Shown: positions 12,060-21,543 of the stretch, in pieces | Position numbering within the stretch: position 1 is the first letter of the stretch | Layout: each line of letters begins with the position of its first letter | NCBI GenBank assembly: GCA_001695595.3 | Contig: MBPM02000091.1 | Span: 124,001 to 188,000 of the forward strand | Origin: Plasmopara viticola | Lineage: Eukaryota; Oomycota; Peronosporomycetes; Peronosporales; Peronosporaceae | Length of the DNA: 64,000 bases | Reading direction: 5' to 3' | Made by a program: the position numbers and the translations under genes | Notes under the pieces: model-generated | Told to the model about the DNA's origin: nothing | The model's database searches: none | What the model saw: only the letters and a program-made list of their open reading frames with translations

Positions 12060-12370
12060 CATTTGTATCCTGTGCGACTGGTGATGTGGCGGGAAGCGCG
12101 ATTTTACAAATATCGTTGAGAGCGAGACGGTGGGAAACTTGAAGAAGGCGATAAAGGCGTAGAAGCCTGATACAATCAGAATAGAAGCTGACAAGCTGCG
12201 GCTCTTTCTGACGAAAAAAGATAAGAGCGAATGGCTCTGATCGAATGAAACTGACGTGATTGCTATGCAAATCGGAAAGATTTCCAAGCAATTGACAAAC
12301 AAATAAATTTAGTAGACGAGATCAGTGACGAGGTGGAAGATGCTCTGATGAAAAAATGCTCAATGCTTCA
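12060..12370 (+). pseudogene. Decayed Crinkler (CRN) effector N-terminus
   Basis: Conceptual translation across three frames gives the CRN N-terminal layout in order. It begins VSCATGDVAGSA (compare the CRN start LVCAIVG.AGSA), then LKKAIKA, then EADKLRLFLTKKD with the LxLFLAK-type translocation motif at 12,196-12,216, then DVIAMQIGKISKQL, and lastly DEISDEVEDALMKK. CRN proteins are oomycete effectors that enter host cells and often act in the nucleus. This copy is dead. It has no start codon at the expected place, it changes frame near 12,138 and again near 12,305, and it has stops at 12,160-12,162 (TAG) and 12,238-12,240 (TGA). No convincing C-terminal effector domain follows, although short coding-like pieces (for example near 12,570-12,700) may be its remains. 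Confidence 0.75.
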
Positions 12371-14049
12371 GACAGGGCTGAGAGATCAGCAATAGGATTC
12401 GCACGTCGAAAAGGTTGTCTGTATGTAAAGCAGAGTAGATACATCGCCATTCAAGCACGAGCTCAACACGTCTGTCCAAATCAAATGTTTGGGTGCAAGC
12501 TACCCGCGCGGTTCAATTTGCTGTCGGGAAGTTGACGCATGCTAAAACGTTAGGTGGGAAAGCATAAGCGATGAATGTACTCAGAATTTTGCAGCCATTG
12601 AGAAGAAGCAACGTGAACGTATCGTGCGTACGTGGAAATCGACATCGGCGATGCGCTCAATACAGGCTTTGTGTGTACGTTTGGAAAAAGGAAAAGGTAT
12701 TATAAAAACTAAATTTTTTTGGTCACAATAATGAACTTGTTGAATGCATCGACAAGACATTAATACTGAGTGATCTAGTTCTGTAAATTCCGCTCAACTG
12801 GGGGATGCTGCTTGGCGTCAGATTGCTTATCAAAGAACACGCTATCTCTTGAGCTTTTATCAAAATAATAACCCTGGATATTATCGTCAATGACCCTGTT
12901 ATGCCACTCTTGACCGACTTGACCGATCGTTGACAGTTTTTCTGGGTCTTTTATACGATCAACGATTTTGGTAGTGCTAAACGTGATACAAGCGAGGCAT
13001 TCGCCTTGATTAACATATAACTGGGTCTGTCGCGTAGTACACGTGCAGTGATCAGTCTTCCGTGCTTCCAAAAATCTGTAAAGCGACAGAAGCTATCTCA
13101 TGTCTTGCTTTCTATTGGATGGTGGCAGTGGCGGGCTTTGTGCGAGCATCGAACGATATAGTGACACCTCCAATATGTCAGGTCTTGACATGAAGATGGC
13201 TCGTGGTGTGCTTGGCAGATCATTCAAATATTTCCACGCTAAGTTATAATAGCTGCGGCATTGATAAAAAAAGTTCTAGTCGATAAATTAAAAGCTATTT
13301 GGATTTTAAGATGGCGTACCCAACTGAACAATTAAAAAAGAGTGCATAGAAGCAGCACATATACGCTACTCGAGTGTACGCGTGACGCTCGCTTATCGTA
13401 TCAAAAGAGCTATGACGATAAGTATAAAACTAAATTTGACTTCGCAATAGGTGTTCCAAGCTTCCAAAAGTAGAATTCTTCTCAAAATGCATCCTCTTTT
13501 GAAAAAAAAATCTACGTTTCGTACCACAAACTGGTCCAATCAGCGGCCGTGTGACGGTCATTTCATCGCCAATGTTGTGATACTACACAAGGGTCAATTC
13601 CTCCGCTATGACATTCTTCTCCGCTCGTCAATGATCTAAAGTGCACTAAGACGTACCGTTCTAGTCAATGCTAGTATGCATAGTGCTTAAAAGGCTTAGC
13701 TTTTGGAGCTAGGATGTTGGTGTAACTAAATGTCGAAGATTGTAAAAATTAGAAAAGCTTTGATCATTACATCTGTGGATTCGGTTTGGATGTAACCAAC
13801 CCTTGCACTTGGATTGGTTGTTAAAGTCCCATTTCCCATCGCAATGATCAAGGGCTCTTCCCTGTCCATGTAGTTTGACGGACATGGGTTTGTTACATTG
13901 GCAGAGCGACTTGGTCGGACATAAAAATCTCCGCAAGTTCAGTTCACGTAGACGAAACGAGTGAAGCTGCCGGCTCAGTCAAGTCTCCAATCCGCGGCTG
14001 CTTCTTCATATCAACAAGGCTTTAGTGAGTCAGCGCAACCTGCTGTGAA
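12371..14049. other. Spacer with unassigned short frames
   Basis: This holds the region downstream of the Crinkler relic and upstream of the 7-TM gene. A minus-strand frame of 98 codons at 12,775-13,071 (contains KIVDRIKDPEKLSTIGQVGQ) looks protein-like but matches nothing I know. Its position 400 bp past the Crinkler relic makes a decayed element or gene tail plausible. 13,709-13,936 (minus) is another unassigned 75-codon frame. No RNA gene or promoter is evident. Confidence 0.3.
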
Positions 14050-15184
14050 ATGGCGAACATTACGGCCACTACGTGCGAATTCGGACTTGCACGTACAGAG
14101 GATGGATGTATACGGACACTTGCGTCATACGACAAAGAAGCATACCATACGATGCAGGCGGTTTATTTAGCTCTTGGTGGAATCAGTGTTGCAGCCAGTG
14201 TGATTCTCTACGTTCGGTCAGTAAAACACGAGGGTGCGCTGCTCCAGCAATATAGTTTTCTCTTCTGCTGCTATGGCGCTGTCACTATAGTCATCCGTGG
14301 TGCCGACCCTTCCAGTTATGGTTTCGTCATTCCACGGCCAATTAGCGCTTTTCTAGCTGATACGTGCACTGCTGCTCTCTACTCTGTGTAGTAAGTTGTA
14401 AAGGCTACCTTCTGGTGCTCATATCAAGTCACTTACGCGTTTTCTTGTACAGCATCATGGCGTTGGGGTATTGGGCTACAATAATTCAGCGCGGCGCTGC
14501 GGTGACTGGTAAGCCACCACACTTGGTCTGCTTAGAGAGCTTAGCTATTGCCGTAGTCTGGACGTTTCAGATAATGTACGATATGTGTCTCTTCCTGTCC
14601 AAGGGATTCAATCCGCAAGGTCTAGTGTACATGCAGCTCACCGTGAGCGCCTGTATGCTGGGTGTAATCAGCAGTGTCTTTCTCATTTACGGTCTACGCG
14701 TACTGAAACGCTTGCAACAGTACGAGTGGCAGCTGAAGTTGCGTATGCCAAGTATTCAATCCGATCACATGATGTCAAATCGGTCATTCGATCTAAATAT
14801 GAGTGACGAAGAGGACTGCGAGAATAACATGCGAAGTCGCAAACCGTGTCCTAGTCCACAAGAAGGTCACGCCACCAAGATTAAAAAGATTCTGTTTGTG
14901 GTGGAAACTTGTTCGCTTACTGTCATCGCTGCGCAAATGTATATGGCAATTGCCCGCACAAGTGATACGCCCGTTGAACTCTTGTGTGCAAATGGCTATT
15001 CGTGCGAGACCGTCTCCTGCTCGGTGAATTTACTTCACATTTTTCAGGTACCGTCATGCTTGGCTTTGCTCAATGTTTCCACCACTTGACTAATGTACTT
15101 CTAATGCAGGTCGTGTGTATTTGGGTTATTCTCTGGACTTTTCGGAAAATTCAAAAGAGAGCAGTGGTCCCAAGGCCTGCTTAA
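14050..15184 (+). CDS. Seven-transmembrane protein, possibly THH1/TOM1/TOM3-like or receptor-like
   Basis: Three exons, 14,050-14,390, 14,453-15,047 and 15,110-15,184, encode 336 residues. The introns are both 62 nt, with donors GTAAGT and GTACCG and acceptors TACAG and TGCAG. Joining exon 1 to 2 completes a Tyr codon inside a membrane helix. I count seven hydrophobic spans: about 35-56, 64-83, 99-124, 140-163, 170-195, about 260-285 and a last one formed across the exon 2/3 join. The N-terminus is short, with a potential glycosylation site NIT (3-5). The loop between spans 5 and 6 is long, polar and Ser/Asp/Glu-rich (SFDLNMSDEEDCENN), likely cytosolic. The tail is basic. The layout fits the plant/oomycete THH1/TOM1/TOM3 domain family or a divergent GPCR; the family name is inference from topology, not from a diagnostic motif. 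Confidence 0.8.
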
Positions 15185-16515
15185 CCCCTCAATCGAAGCA
15201 AAAACAGCTAGTTTATTCAGATAAGAGTCACCAGTGGACTTGTGGCGTGTACTTAAGTTGAACGGAGTCAAGCGTCAATGCGTATTGTGTAATTCTCGTA
15301 AAGTGAGTCCAAGGCATGATTGTTTTGCCAGTCATGATAGGGAAAGTAATGTTTCTACCTTAATAGTGGAGATCGTTGGTCAGCATCCGCGACATGAGAC
15401 TGGTTAATAGGGCTATGAAATACGAGACACGCAAACCTGCGCCGTTTGACCGAAAATCGAACCACCTGTTGTTGTGTTATGCTTGATTACAGCTTGAAAA
15501 AAACATGGAGCTAAACGTGCGTCGGGCACATAGGATTTAGCTCAAAAGTTCAGCGCTTTTATCTTACAATTGTGAGATAACCATATAATTACAATTCACG
15601 AGCAATGAAAAGAGTGCTAGGCAGCGAAAATTGCGGCGCAAAGTGCTACAAAAGAATGAAGCTTAGGTGTTAGGAGCACATATTATCACTCTCACCACCA
15701 TGTTAAAAAGATCGAGAGAACGCAGTGTGAATGGGGCCGATAAGTGCAGTGCTTTAGTTCACGTCACTACTCGACCTGCATGCCGCGTACAAATTTCAGA
15801 CCAGATGTAGACCAGATGTAGATCGCATTATGTACGATCTGCAAATATTTCGCTAAGGTATGATTAGAATGGTGAAGACACATATATCACTAGAATGTAC
15901 TATATGTCATTAAGGTTATCTGTGAAAGGTGTCTACTACACCAGCACTCCACCTATTCCATCATCGATCCCCCTAAATTTACAGCTTGACCTGAGATCTT
16001 TTTCTTGTGACCTTCTCTTTAAGCGCCAGAAGACCGCGCTATTGTTTGTGCTGCTCAAGATTCGAATGGATCTGTCTTGAATTAAGGATCTTTTGATGCT
16101 CGTCACCGTTAAATTGAATTTATTGAAACGATACAAACATGTTGGGATCTTGAAAGTACTCCATATTTACAATCGTTCTATCGGCCTAGGTAATCACCGC
16201 TTGAGCGCCTTGAAATTAATTCGGATTGTTGACGCTGCGTCCATACCGTTGTTTGCCTGCATTCGGTCAGTCAAAGGCTCATTGATTGATAGAAAATCTT
16301 CGTGAAAGCGCAAAGGCTCATCATTTATGAGTATTACCCTGTGCATCGTCATGTGCACCATTACGACATTCAATCAGACTCGTTATACAATCGATTGTAA
16401 GTCAGTGTTTTGTTTTATCAATTACTTTAACAAAGGTATTCACAAAAGAACGGGCGAAAAGCTAAATGACCATACTAACTCAACTAACCTACCACTACTG
16501 GGGGTACGCTTGCTT
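15185..16515. other. Intergenic spacer, nothing recognised
   Basis: This lies between the 3' ends of the 7-TM gene (plus) and the adenylate kinase gene (minus), so the two are convergent. It contains short AT-rich runs and a small direct repeat (GACCAGATGTA twice, near 15,800-15,823). Frames at 15,895-16,566 are short and unconvincing. Confidence 0.4.
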
Positions 16516-18102
16516 TTACTGGTTTTGCAGGAGCTGGTCGAACCCCCGCTGCAAAAAGTCTGCTAGTTGAGCATTCGGCAGCTCCAAGTCCAACGTGCGT
16601 CTCGGCGTCACAAGCGATACATAGCATTCGTAGCGCGCAACATTACCAGACCGCTTGAGTACTGCAGTTTTTATGCCTCGCGCGACTTGAATCACGTCAC
16701 TCAACAGTGTACTCTGCTCCATTCGTGCATGTTTACCTTTGCCAACCCGATCGGCTGGTTTCATGGCCTTTTGCCAAAATACTCGCTTGAAGCCAAGATC
16801 GGTGAAAATAAGCCGTGGGTGTGGCCGACCGCGCCGACCGTGTTTAACGGCCTCGAATCCATCAAGTAGCAATTCTTTAAAAGTCCCTAGATCAATAGAT
16901 GCAGCCGCTGTCTCCAAAGTTGTCGTGCTTATACTATGCTGAACACAGCGATTGGTACTGCTTCTTATGCTGATGGATTCACACAACTCCTCAGAGTGAG
17001 TAGACAAGTTCGGCACTTCTTTTGATGTTTGAAGGCTTTTCAGTCTGCCCTTTGGTGTTGGCAAAGGTCGTAACTTTGGTGCTGGAGGAGGAGGAAAAGA
17101 GTGGTCGTCTTTAAGACTCCCTGACTTTGATGGTAGAACAGGCAAGGGGAGTGCTGCCATAAACGAGGACGATAGTTTGTTTTTCTCAAGTACCGGCGCA
17201 ACATCGCGCACTTTTCCCTCTAAAACGGGCGAGGATTTGCGCCGATTGGCGTCCATTAAGCTGTTATTATCTTCCCAATCATATTGGTATTTTTGCATTC
17301 CGTCGTCTTCATCGTTTTCGTCCGGCGTTTCCGGAATGGTCTCTGAACAAAGTCGGACCGGTAACTTCACGGGCACTTTTGCCGAATCTTGCGTTTGATT
17401 ATTGCTTTTACTGAGATTGATCTCATTGCTAACGATGGGCCATTTCTGCAGCGGTCTTTTTGCTAGCGAATGCAGCAGCACGGAAACATCTTCTAAAATT
17501 GCAACCGAAGACTTCAGCGCATCAACTCGATGCACAATGCTTCGACTAGTAGCTAACACTTCATTTGTAGCTTCTCCAAACGCCTGATACGCTTCAAATC
17601 GTGGCAAAAGCCGCTCCTCTGAATCATCGCGCCTTTTAGTAAGTCTCGCCCGGATGACCGGATCTCGGGGCATGTTGCTTAGTGTATGATAAATCGCTCC
17701 CGTTTTAGAGTCAAATCGGCGACCACTAATACGAGCGGAGCATTCAGCTAGAGGCAATTCGAGCAATATAACAATAGCGGGACAGAGATGAGGCTTGATC
17801 ATTAGCAACTTTGCCTGGTCAGTCGTGCGAGGAAAACTGTCGAGCACCCAACCGGTTCGGCCTTGTGCCAAACAGCTTGTGATTTTATCCTCCACCATGT
17901 CAAGCACGACTCGGTCAGGAATCAGCTTGTTTGCAGCAATACAACGTTGTGCCTTGCGACCAGCAGCCGATTGCATCTTGATGTTTTCCCGCAACAAGTT
18001 GCCTGTGGCAATGAGCTCTAGATTGAACTCGTGGCATAAAAGCTTGGCCAGAGTCGTTTTACCTGAGCCAGGCGGGCCATTAAGATAGAGTTGAAGCACC
18101 AT
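16516..18102 (-). CDS. Adenylate kinase domain fused to a C-terminal PH-like domain
   Basis: This intronless gene encodes 528 residues. Residues 1-205 are an adenylate kinase, which transfers phosphate between adenine nucleotides. It has the P-loop GPPGSGKT (9-16), ATGNLLRENI (32-41) for AMP binding, GWVLDSFPRT (84-93; the usual Gly before FPRT is Ser), and a LID with GRR (127-129), IYH (137-139) and LTKRRDD (154-160). Residues 206-406 are a low-complexity linker with an acidic run (DENDEDDG) and a proline-rich patch (SFPPPPAPKLRPLPTPKG). Residues 407-528 look like a PH domain: HGRRGRPHPR, then a Trp strand, LSDVIQVARGIKTAVLKRSG and RTLDLELP, closing in an amphipathic helix. The fusion suggests a kinase brought to a membrane or protein partner. 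The start at 18,102 is set by the P-loop, which normally lies within the first 20 residues. Confidence 0.92.
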   Translation of the reverse strand: MVLQLYLNGPPGSGKTTLAKLLCHEFNLELIATGNLLRENIKMQSAAGRKAQRCIAANKLIPDRVVLDMVEDKITSCLAQGRTGWVLDSFPRTTDQAKLLMIKPHLCPAIVILLELPLAECSARISGRRFDSKTGAIYHTLSNMPRDPVIRARLTKRRDDSEERLLPRFEAYQAFGEATNEVLATSRSIVHRVDALKSSVAILEDVSVLLHSLAKRPLQKWPIVSNEINLSKSNNQTQDSAKVPVKLPVRLCSETIPETPDENDEDDGMQKYQYDWEDNNSLMDANRRKSSPVLEGKVRDVAPVLEKNKLSSSFMAALPLPVLPSKSGSLKDDHSFPPPPAPKLRPLPTPKGRLKSLQTSKEVPNLSTHSEELCESISIRSSTNRCVQHSISTTTLETAAASIDLGTFKELLLDGFEAVKHGRRGRPHPRLIFTDLGFKRVFWQKAMKPADRVGKGKHARMEQSTLLSDVIQVARGIKTAVLKRSGNVARYECYVSLVTPRRTLDLELPNAQLADFLQRGFDQLLQNQ

Positions 18103-18722
18103 TTCTGTGTGCTAGATGGTTTGAGATTAGAAAGAGAAATGTGGCGCAACACTGCGATGCGAGGCGCAATGCGATAGTGCGATGGAGTGTTACCGCATAG
18201 CTAACGTTGAGTATGAGCAACGATGGATATTAATAGGATTGCAAAGGTCCGCGATGCCGAGTATAATAAGAGAACACCTATTTGATGTCATGGTCTTAGT
18301 GCCGATACTATTGACTATCGGGCGCTCGAGCGCCGACCCTTAGCAAATTCCAGCAGACGTCACGGCCTCACCAAGGTTCTCTTTTCTTTGTTTAGTACTG
18401 CTTACTCGGAGGCTCCGAAAGTTGTAGAGATTGGTGTCGCAGTTAGATAGGGTTTCCTTATACTCGCAATGCATACTCAGTGCGAGTGCGTTTGCTCGTT
18501 TTATTTGCTCGACTTCTTTCGGGTTCACTTTAATTGATGAAGAGGAGCCCGCTAGAGAAAATAAGCGTGTCTGCCCAAGGATGGTCGCGCGACATATACA
18601 AAGACTGGGGCGTCAGGTAGGCCCTTGGTCAGAAACAGCGCGCTATTTGGTGCTCGTTTCTGTACCTTTTCCCGAAAGCCTAGTCAGGTTCTGATCCATT
18701 AAATGTACACACAAACATTAAA
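18103..18722. other. Upstream region of the adenylate kinase gene; no gene seen
   Basis: This includes the promoter of the minus-strand kinase gene. A pyrimidine-rich CATTTCTCTTTCT on the minus strand near 18,130-18,142 is initiator-like and lies about 30 nt from the ATG. Frames at 18,340-18,694 are not convincing. Confidence 0.35.
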
Positions 18723-19049
18723 TTTTCGGAAAAGGTTGGGGTGACGCCCTCCTTCCAAGCGCGGGGGCTAAATGCTCGCGCGCTTCGGGCAGGTGCTCTC
18801 GGGCATCTGCAGGTCTCTAACGAGTCTCACCCTCGACGCGACGGTCTCCAGCACCAGGGCGCCACCTGGGCTCTTACCAAGTCAGAACTACACAAAATAA
18901 TGGAAGACCCTCACGGCCTCGGTGCTGGCAGCACTGCCCGCCGAACGAGACTTGACGTATGTGGACACCACTCTATGCCGTGGACTAGCCATAGAGCCTA
19001 GCACGTGCATAACTTGGCAACGCGATAACGTAATACAATACAATACAAT
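18723..19049 (+). mobile_element. SINE-like retroposon, copy 1
   Basis: About 325 bp, beginning near CGGAAAAGGTTGGGG and ending in a (TACAA)n tail. The flanking 12 bp ACAAACATTAAA occurs at 18,711-18,722 and again at 19,050-19,061, a target-site duplication. The body is GC-richer than its surroundings and is nearly identical to copy 2 (differences seen include GGGGGC/GGGAAC and CACCAG/CAACAG). I could not place convincing Pol III A and B boxes, so SINE is inferred from size, uniform 5' end, simple tail and duplication. The apparent 86-codon frame inside is not considered a gene. Confidence 0.8.
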
Positions 19050-19070
19050 ACAAACATTAAAGTTCAAATA

Positions 19071-19394
19071 TTTTCGGAAAAGGTTGGGGTGACGCCCTCC
19101 TTCCAAGCGCGGGAACTAAATGCTCGCGCGCTTCGGGCAGGTGCTCTCGGGCATCTGCAGGTCTCTAACGAGTCTCACCCTCGACGCGACGGTCTCCAGC
19201 AACAGGGCGCCACCTGGGCTCTTACCAAGTCAGAACTACACAAAATAATGGAAGACCCTCACGGCCTCGGTGCTGGCAGCACTGCCCGCCGAACGAGACT
19301 TGACGTATGTGGACACCACTCTATGCCGTGGACTAGCCATAGAGCCTAGCACGTGCATAACTTGGCAACGCGATAACGTAATACAATACAATAC
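19071..19394 (+). mobile_element. SINE-like retroposon, copy 2, adjacent to copy 1
   Basis: Same family and orientation as copy 1, starting only about 20 bp after it. It has its own 12 bp target-site duplication AAAGTTCAAATA (19,059-19,070 and 19,395-19,406), which overlaps the last bases of copy 1's duplication. Two separate insertions into almost the same place therefore explain the pair better than a tandem duplication. Confidence 0.8.
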
Positions 19395-19934
19395 AAAGTT
19401 CAAATACTTAAGAGCGCTCCATCATTTAGGGAGTGCATGTATTCACAAATGTTATGTTGGGCAAAACCGGTTCTAATATTAATTCTTTCCCTCTGGACAG
19501 ACGACGCAACGTCAAGTGGAAAACGAGCAGACGCCGGGTTGCCACAACCTGGCCGTGTCTGTAAAGACTAGTCACGGCTGTTGAGACATTTTCCGGCGAT
19601 AATATATCTGTAGAAACTGGCAACACATCGACGCATGAATGACGTTCCTTTACTGAGCCGGCTTTATTTCCAGCGGTAGTGAATCTATATAAACTGGAGA
19701 CACATCAATGCTTGAACCACGATCCTTATTCTGCGCCCGCTCAAACCAGCTTTATGATGATTGGCATTTCCACCAAACTCATTACCTACTCATAAATGCG
19801 AAATATTTGGACAAGAAACAAGGCGCAAATCTGTATCATCTTGCAGCGATCGGGCAAGGGAACTACCTAGACAGACAGACGATTAAGAATTTTCGTTAAA
19901 TTTATTGGGGAAGTTTGCCTCGGCCGTGTTGGTG

Positions 19935-19948
19935 TCATTTCTCAATAT
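19935..19948 (+). promoter_or_regulatory. Oomycete-type initiator for the P450 gene
   Basis: TCATTTCTCAATAT fits the oomycete core promoter consensus (TCATTYYNCAWTTT) at all but one position. It lies about 15 nt before the ATG at 19,963, a usual distance. It also argues that the longer frame opening at 19,915 is not translated from its beginning. Confidence 0.6.
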
Positions 19949-19962
19949 CCATCGCCAGTAAC

Positions 19963-21543
19963 ATGTGGGGAATTGCGCAGCACCAAGCAAATGAGCGACA
20001 GGTGTGGCTCGCCGTTGGGGCCTTAAGTGGTTTTTGCCTGATTTACAAGTTGCTCCCTGCAATGTACAAGGAGATGCAGATCACTCGCGCTCTAGATGCT
20101 CAAGGACTACATCGGCCCAAGTCAACGCTGCCAATCCTTGGTAATACACTCGATGTCATGTTCTTCCAAAAGGATAGACTGCAAGACTGGATGGCTGAGC
20201 AGAGTCAAATTAGCGACGGGAAACCCTGGGTACTTAGCATTATCGGTCGTCCCCAGACACTTATCATCACATCGCCCGAGGCGTGTGAGGACATCTTTAA
20301 GACCCAATTTGACACGTTTGTTCGCGGCGACGATCTCGTGGATCTCCAACATGATATTTTTGGCGAAGGTGTTGCTGGTGTCGATGGGGAGAAGTGGCTT
20401 AAACAACGACGAATTGCGAGCCATTTGTTTTCCATGAAAATGCTGCGCGACGTCATGGAACATGTGATTAAGGAGAAATCTATTAAACTTTGCAACGTGC
20501 TTGCAGAGTGTGCACGAGACAGACGCATTGTGCCAATGAGATCGTTGTTGGGCAAGTTTTCAAGTGATGTTTTCACTAAAGTCGGTTTTGGTGTGGACCT
20601 GCACGGTCTTGACGGCGACCTAAACTCGGAAATGGACCATCCATTCATCCAGGCTGTCGATGGGTACGCCGAAGTTTTTGGAGCGCGTTTGCAGTCGCCA
20701 ATGTGGTACTGGAAGCTCAAACGATTCTTAAACATTGGCGATGAACGGATGCTCAAACGTTGCATCAAAATTGCGACCGAATTGTTGTATGAAGTGGTGC
20801 ACAAGTCGATCAAGAGTAAGGCAACGGATGATTGGAAAAACAAGACGGATTTACTGACTCTGTTCATCGATTCGACCGGTAAAACGACTTCGTCAGATTT
20901 GCGTGACGCCATGATGAATTTCTTCCTCGCTGGCAAGGAGACTACTAGTTTTAGTCTGGCGTGGATTATCGTGAATCTGAACCGTCATCCCCGAGTGTTA
21001 AATAAACTTCGTCGAGAAATTCGCGAGAAACTGCCCAAACTCATGACTGGTGAACTTCGAGCTCCAACAATGGAGGATCTTAACAAGGTGCCGTACATTG
21101 AAGCTGTACTCAAGGAGAGTTTACGTTTGAACATGACGGGCATTCACCGTGCAGCTTCACGATCGACTACGCTGCGGGAAGGCACGTTTGTTCCGTTAGG
21201 CGCGTGTGTTGTCGTATCAGTATACGCGGCTGCACGCATGAAAAACATTTGGGGAGAAGACGCGGCCGAGTACAATCCAGACCGCTGGATTGATGAGACG
21301 ACGGGCAAGATGAAACACGTGAATCCGTTCCAGTTCGTCACGTTTGGAGGTGGTCCGCACCAGTGCGTGGGTATGCGCTTTGCCTTGTTGGAGATGCAGA
21401 CTGTCATCGCTGTGCTATTCAGTCGCTTTGACATTATGACGGTTGAAGATCCTTTCAAAATTACGTACGATTATAGTGTGACTCTACCCGTGAAAGGTCC
21501 ACTTGAGTGTACAATCCGCGAAGCGGGTGCTCCCGCATTTTAA
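19963..21543 (+). CDS. Cytochrome P450 monooxygenase
   Basis: This is a haem-thiolate monooxygenase of 526 residues, without introns. An N-terminal anchor (VWLAVGALSGFCLIYKLLPAMY) places it on the ER membrane. The canonical motifs are in order. The I-helix oxygen-binding motif AGKETT is at 323-328. The K-helix ExxR is ESLR (Glu385, Arg388). A YNPDRW PERF-type segment follows. The haem loop is FGGGPHQCVG with the ligand Cys468. The general look, including the FVTFGGGPHQCVGMRFALLEMQ region, recalls fatty-acid omega-hydroxylase-like P450s of the CYP86/CYP94 group and the oomycete CYP5014-5017 families; substrate is not known. Start 19,963 is chosen because it directly precedes the membrane anchor and follows an initiator element at 19,935. 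The two SINE-like copies end 560 bp upstream. Confidence 0.96.
   Translation: MWGIAQHQANERQVWLAVGALSGFCLIYKLLPAMYKEMQITRALDAQGLHRPKSTLPILGNTLDVMFFQKDRLQDWMAEQSQISDGKPWVLSIIGRPQTLIITSPEACEDIFKTQFDTFVRGDDLVDLQHDIFGEGVAGVDGEKWLKQRRIASHLFSMKMLRDVMEHVIKEKSIKLCNVLAECARDRRIVPMRSLLGKFSSDVFTKVGFGVDLHGLDGDLNSEMDHPFIQAVDGYAEVFGARLQSPMWYWKLKRFLNIGDERMLKRCIKIATELLYEVVHKSIKSKATDDWKNKTDLLTLFIDSTGKTTSSDLRDAMMNFFLAGKETTSFSLAWIIVNLNRHPRVLNKLRREIREKLPKLMTGELRAPTMEDLNKVPYIEAVLKESLRLNMTGIHRAASRSTTLREGTFVPLGACVVVSVYAAARMKNIWGEDAAEYNPDRWIDETTGKMKHVNPFQFVTFGGGPHQCVGMRFALLEMQTVIAVLFSRFDIMTVEDPFKITYDYSVTLPVKGPLECTIREAGAPAF

Noticed and set aside
18741..19001. 86-105 codon open frames inside every SINE-like copy
   Set aside because: They recur only because the element recurs, have no domain, and shift in length with small differences between copies.
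20205..20936. 243-codon minus-strand frame within the P450 gene
   Set aside because: It is antisense to conserved P450 coding sequence and has no domain of its own.
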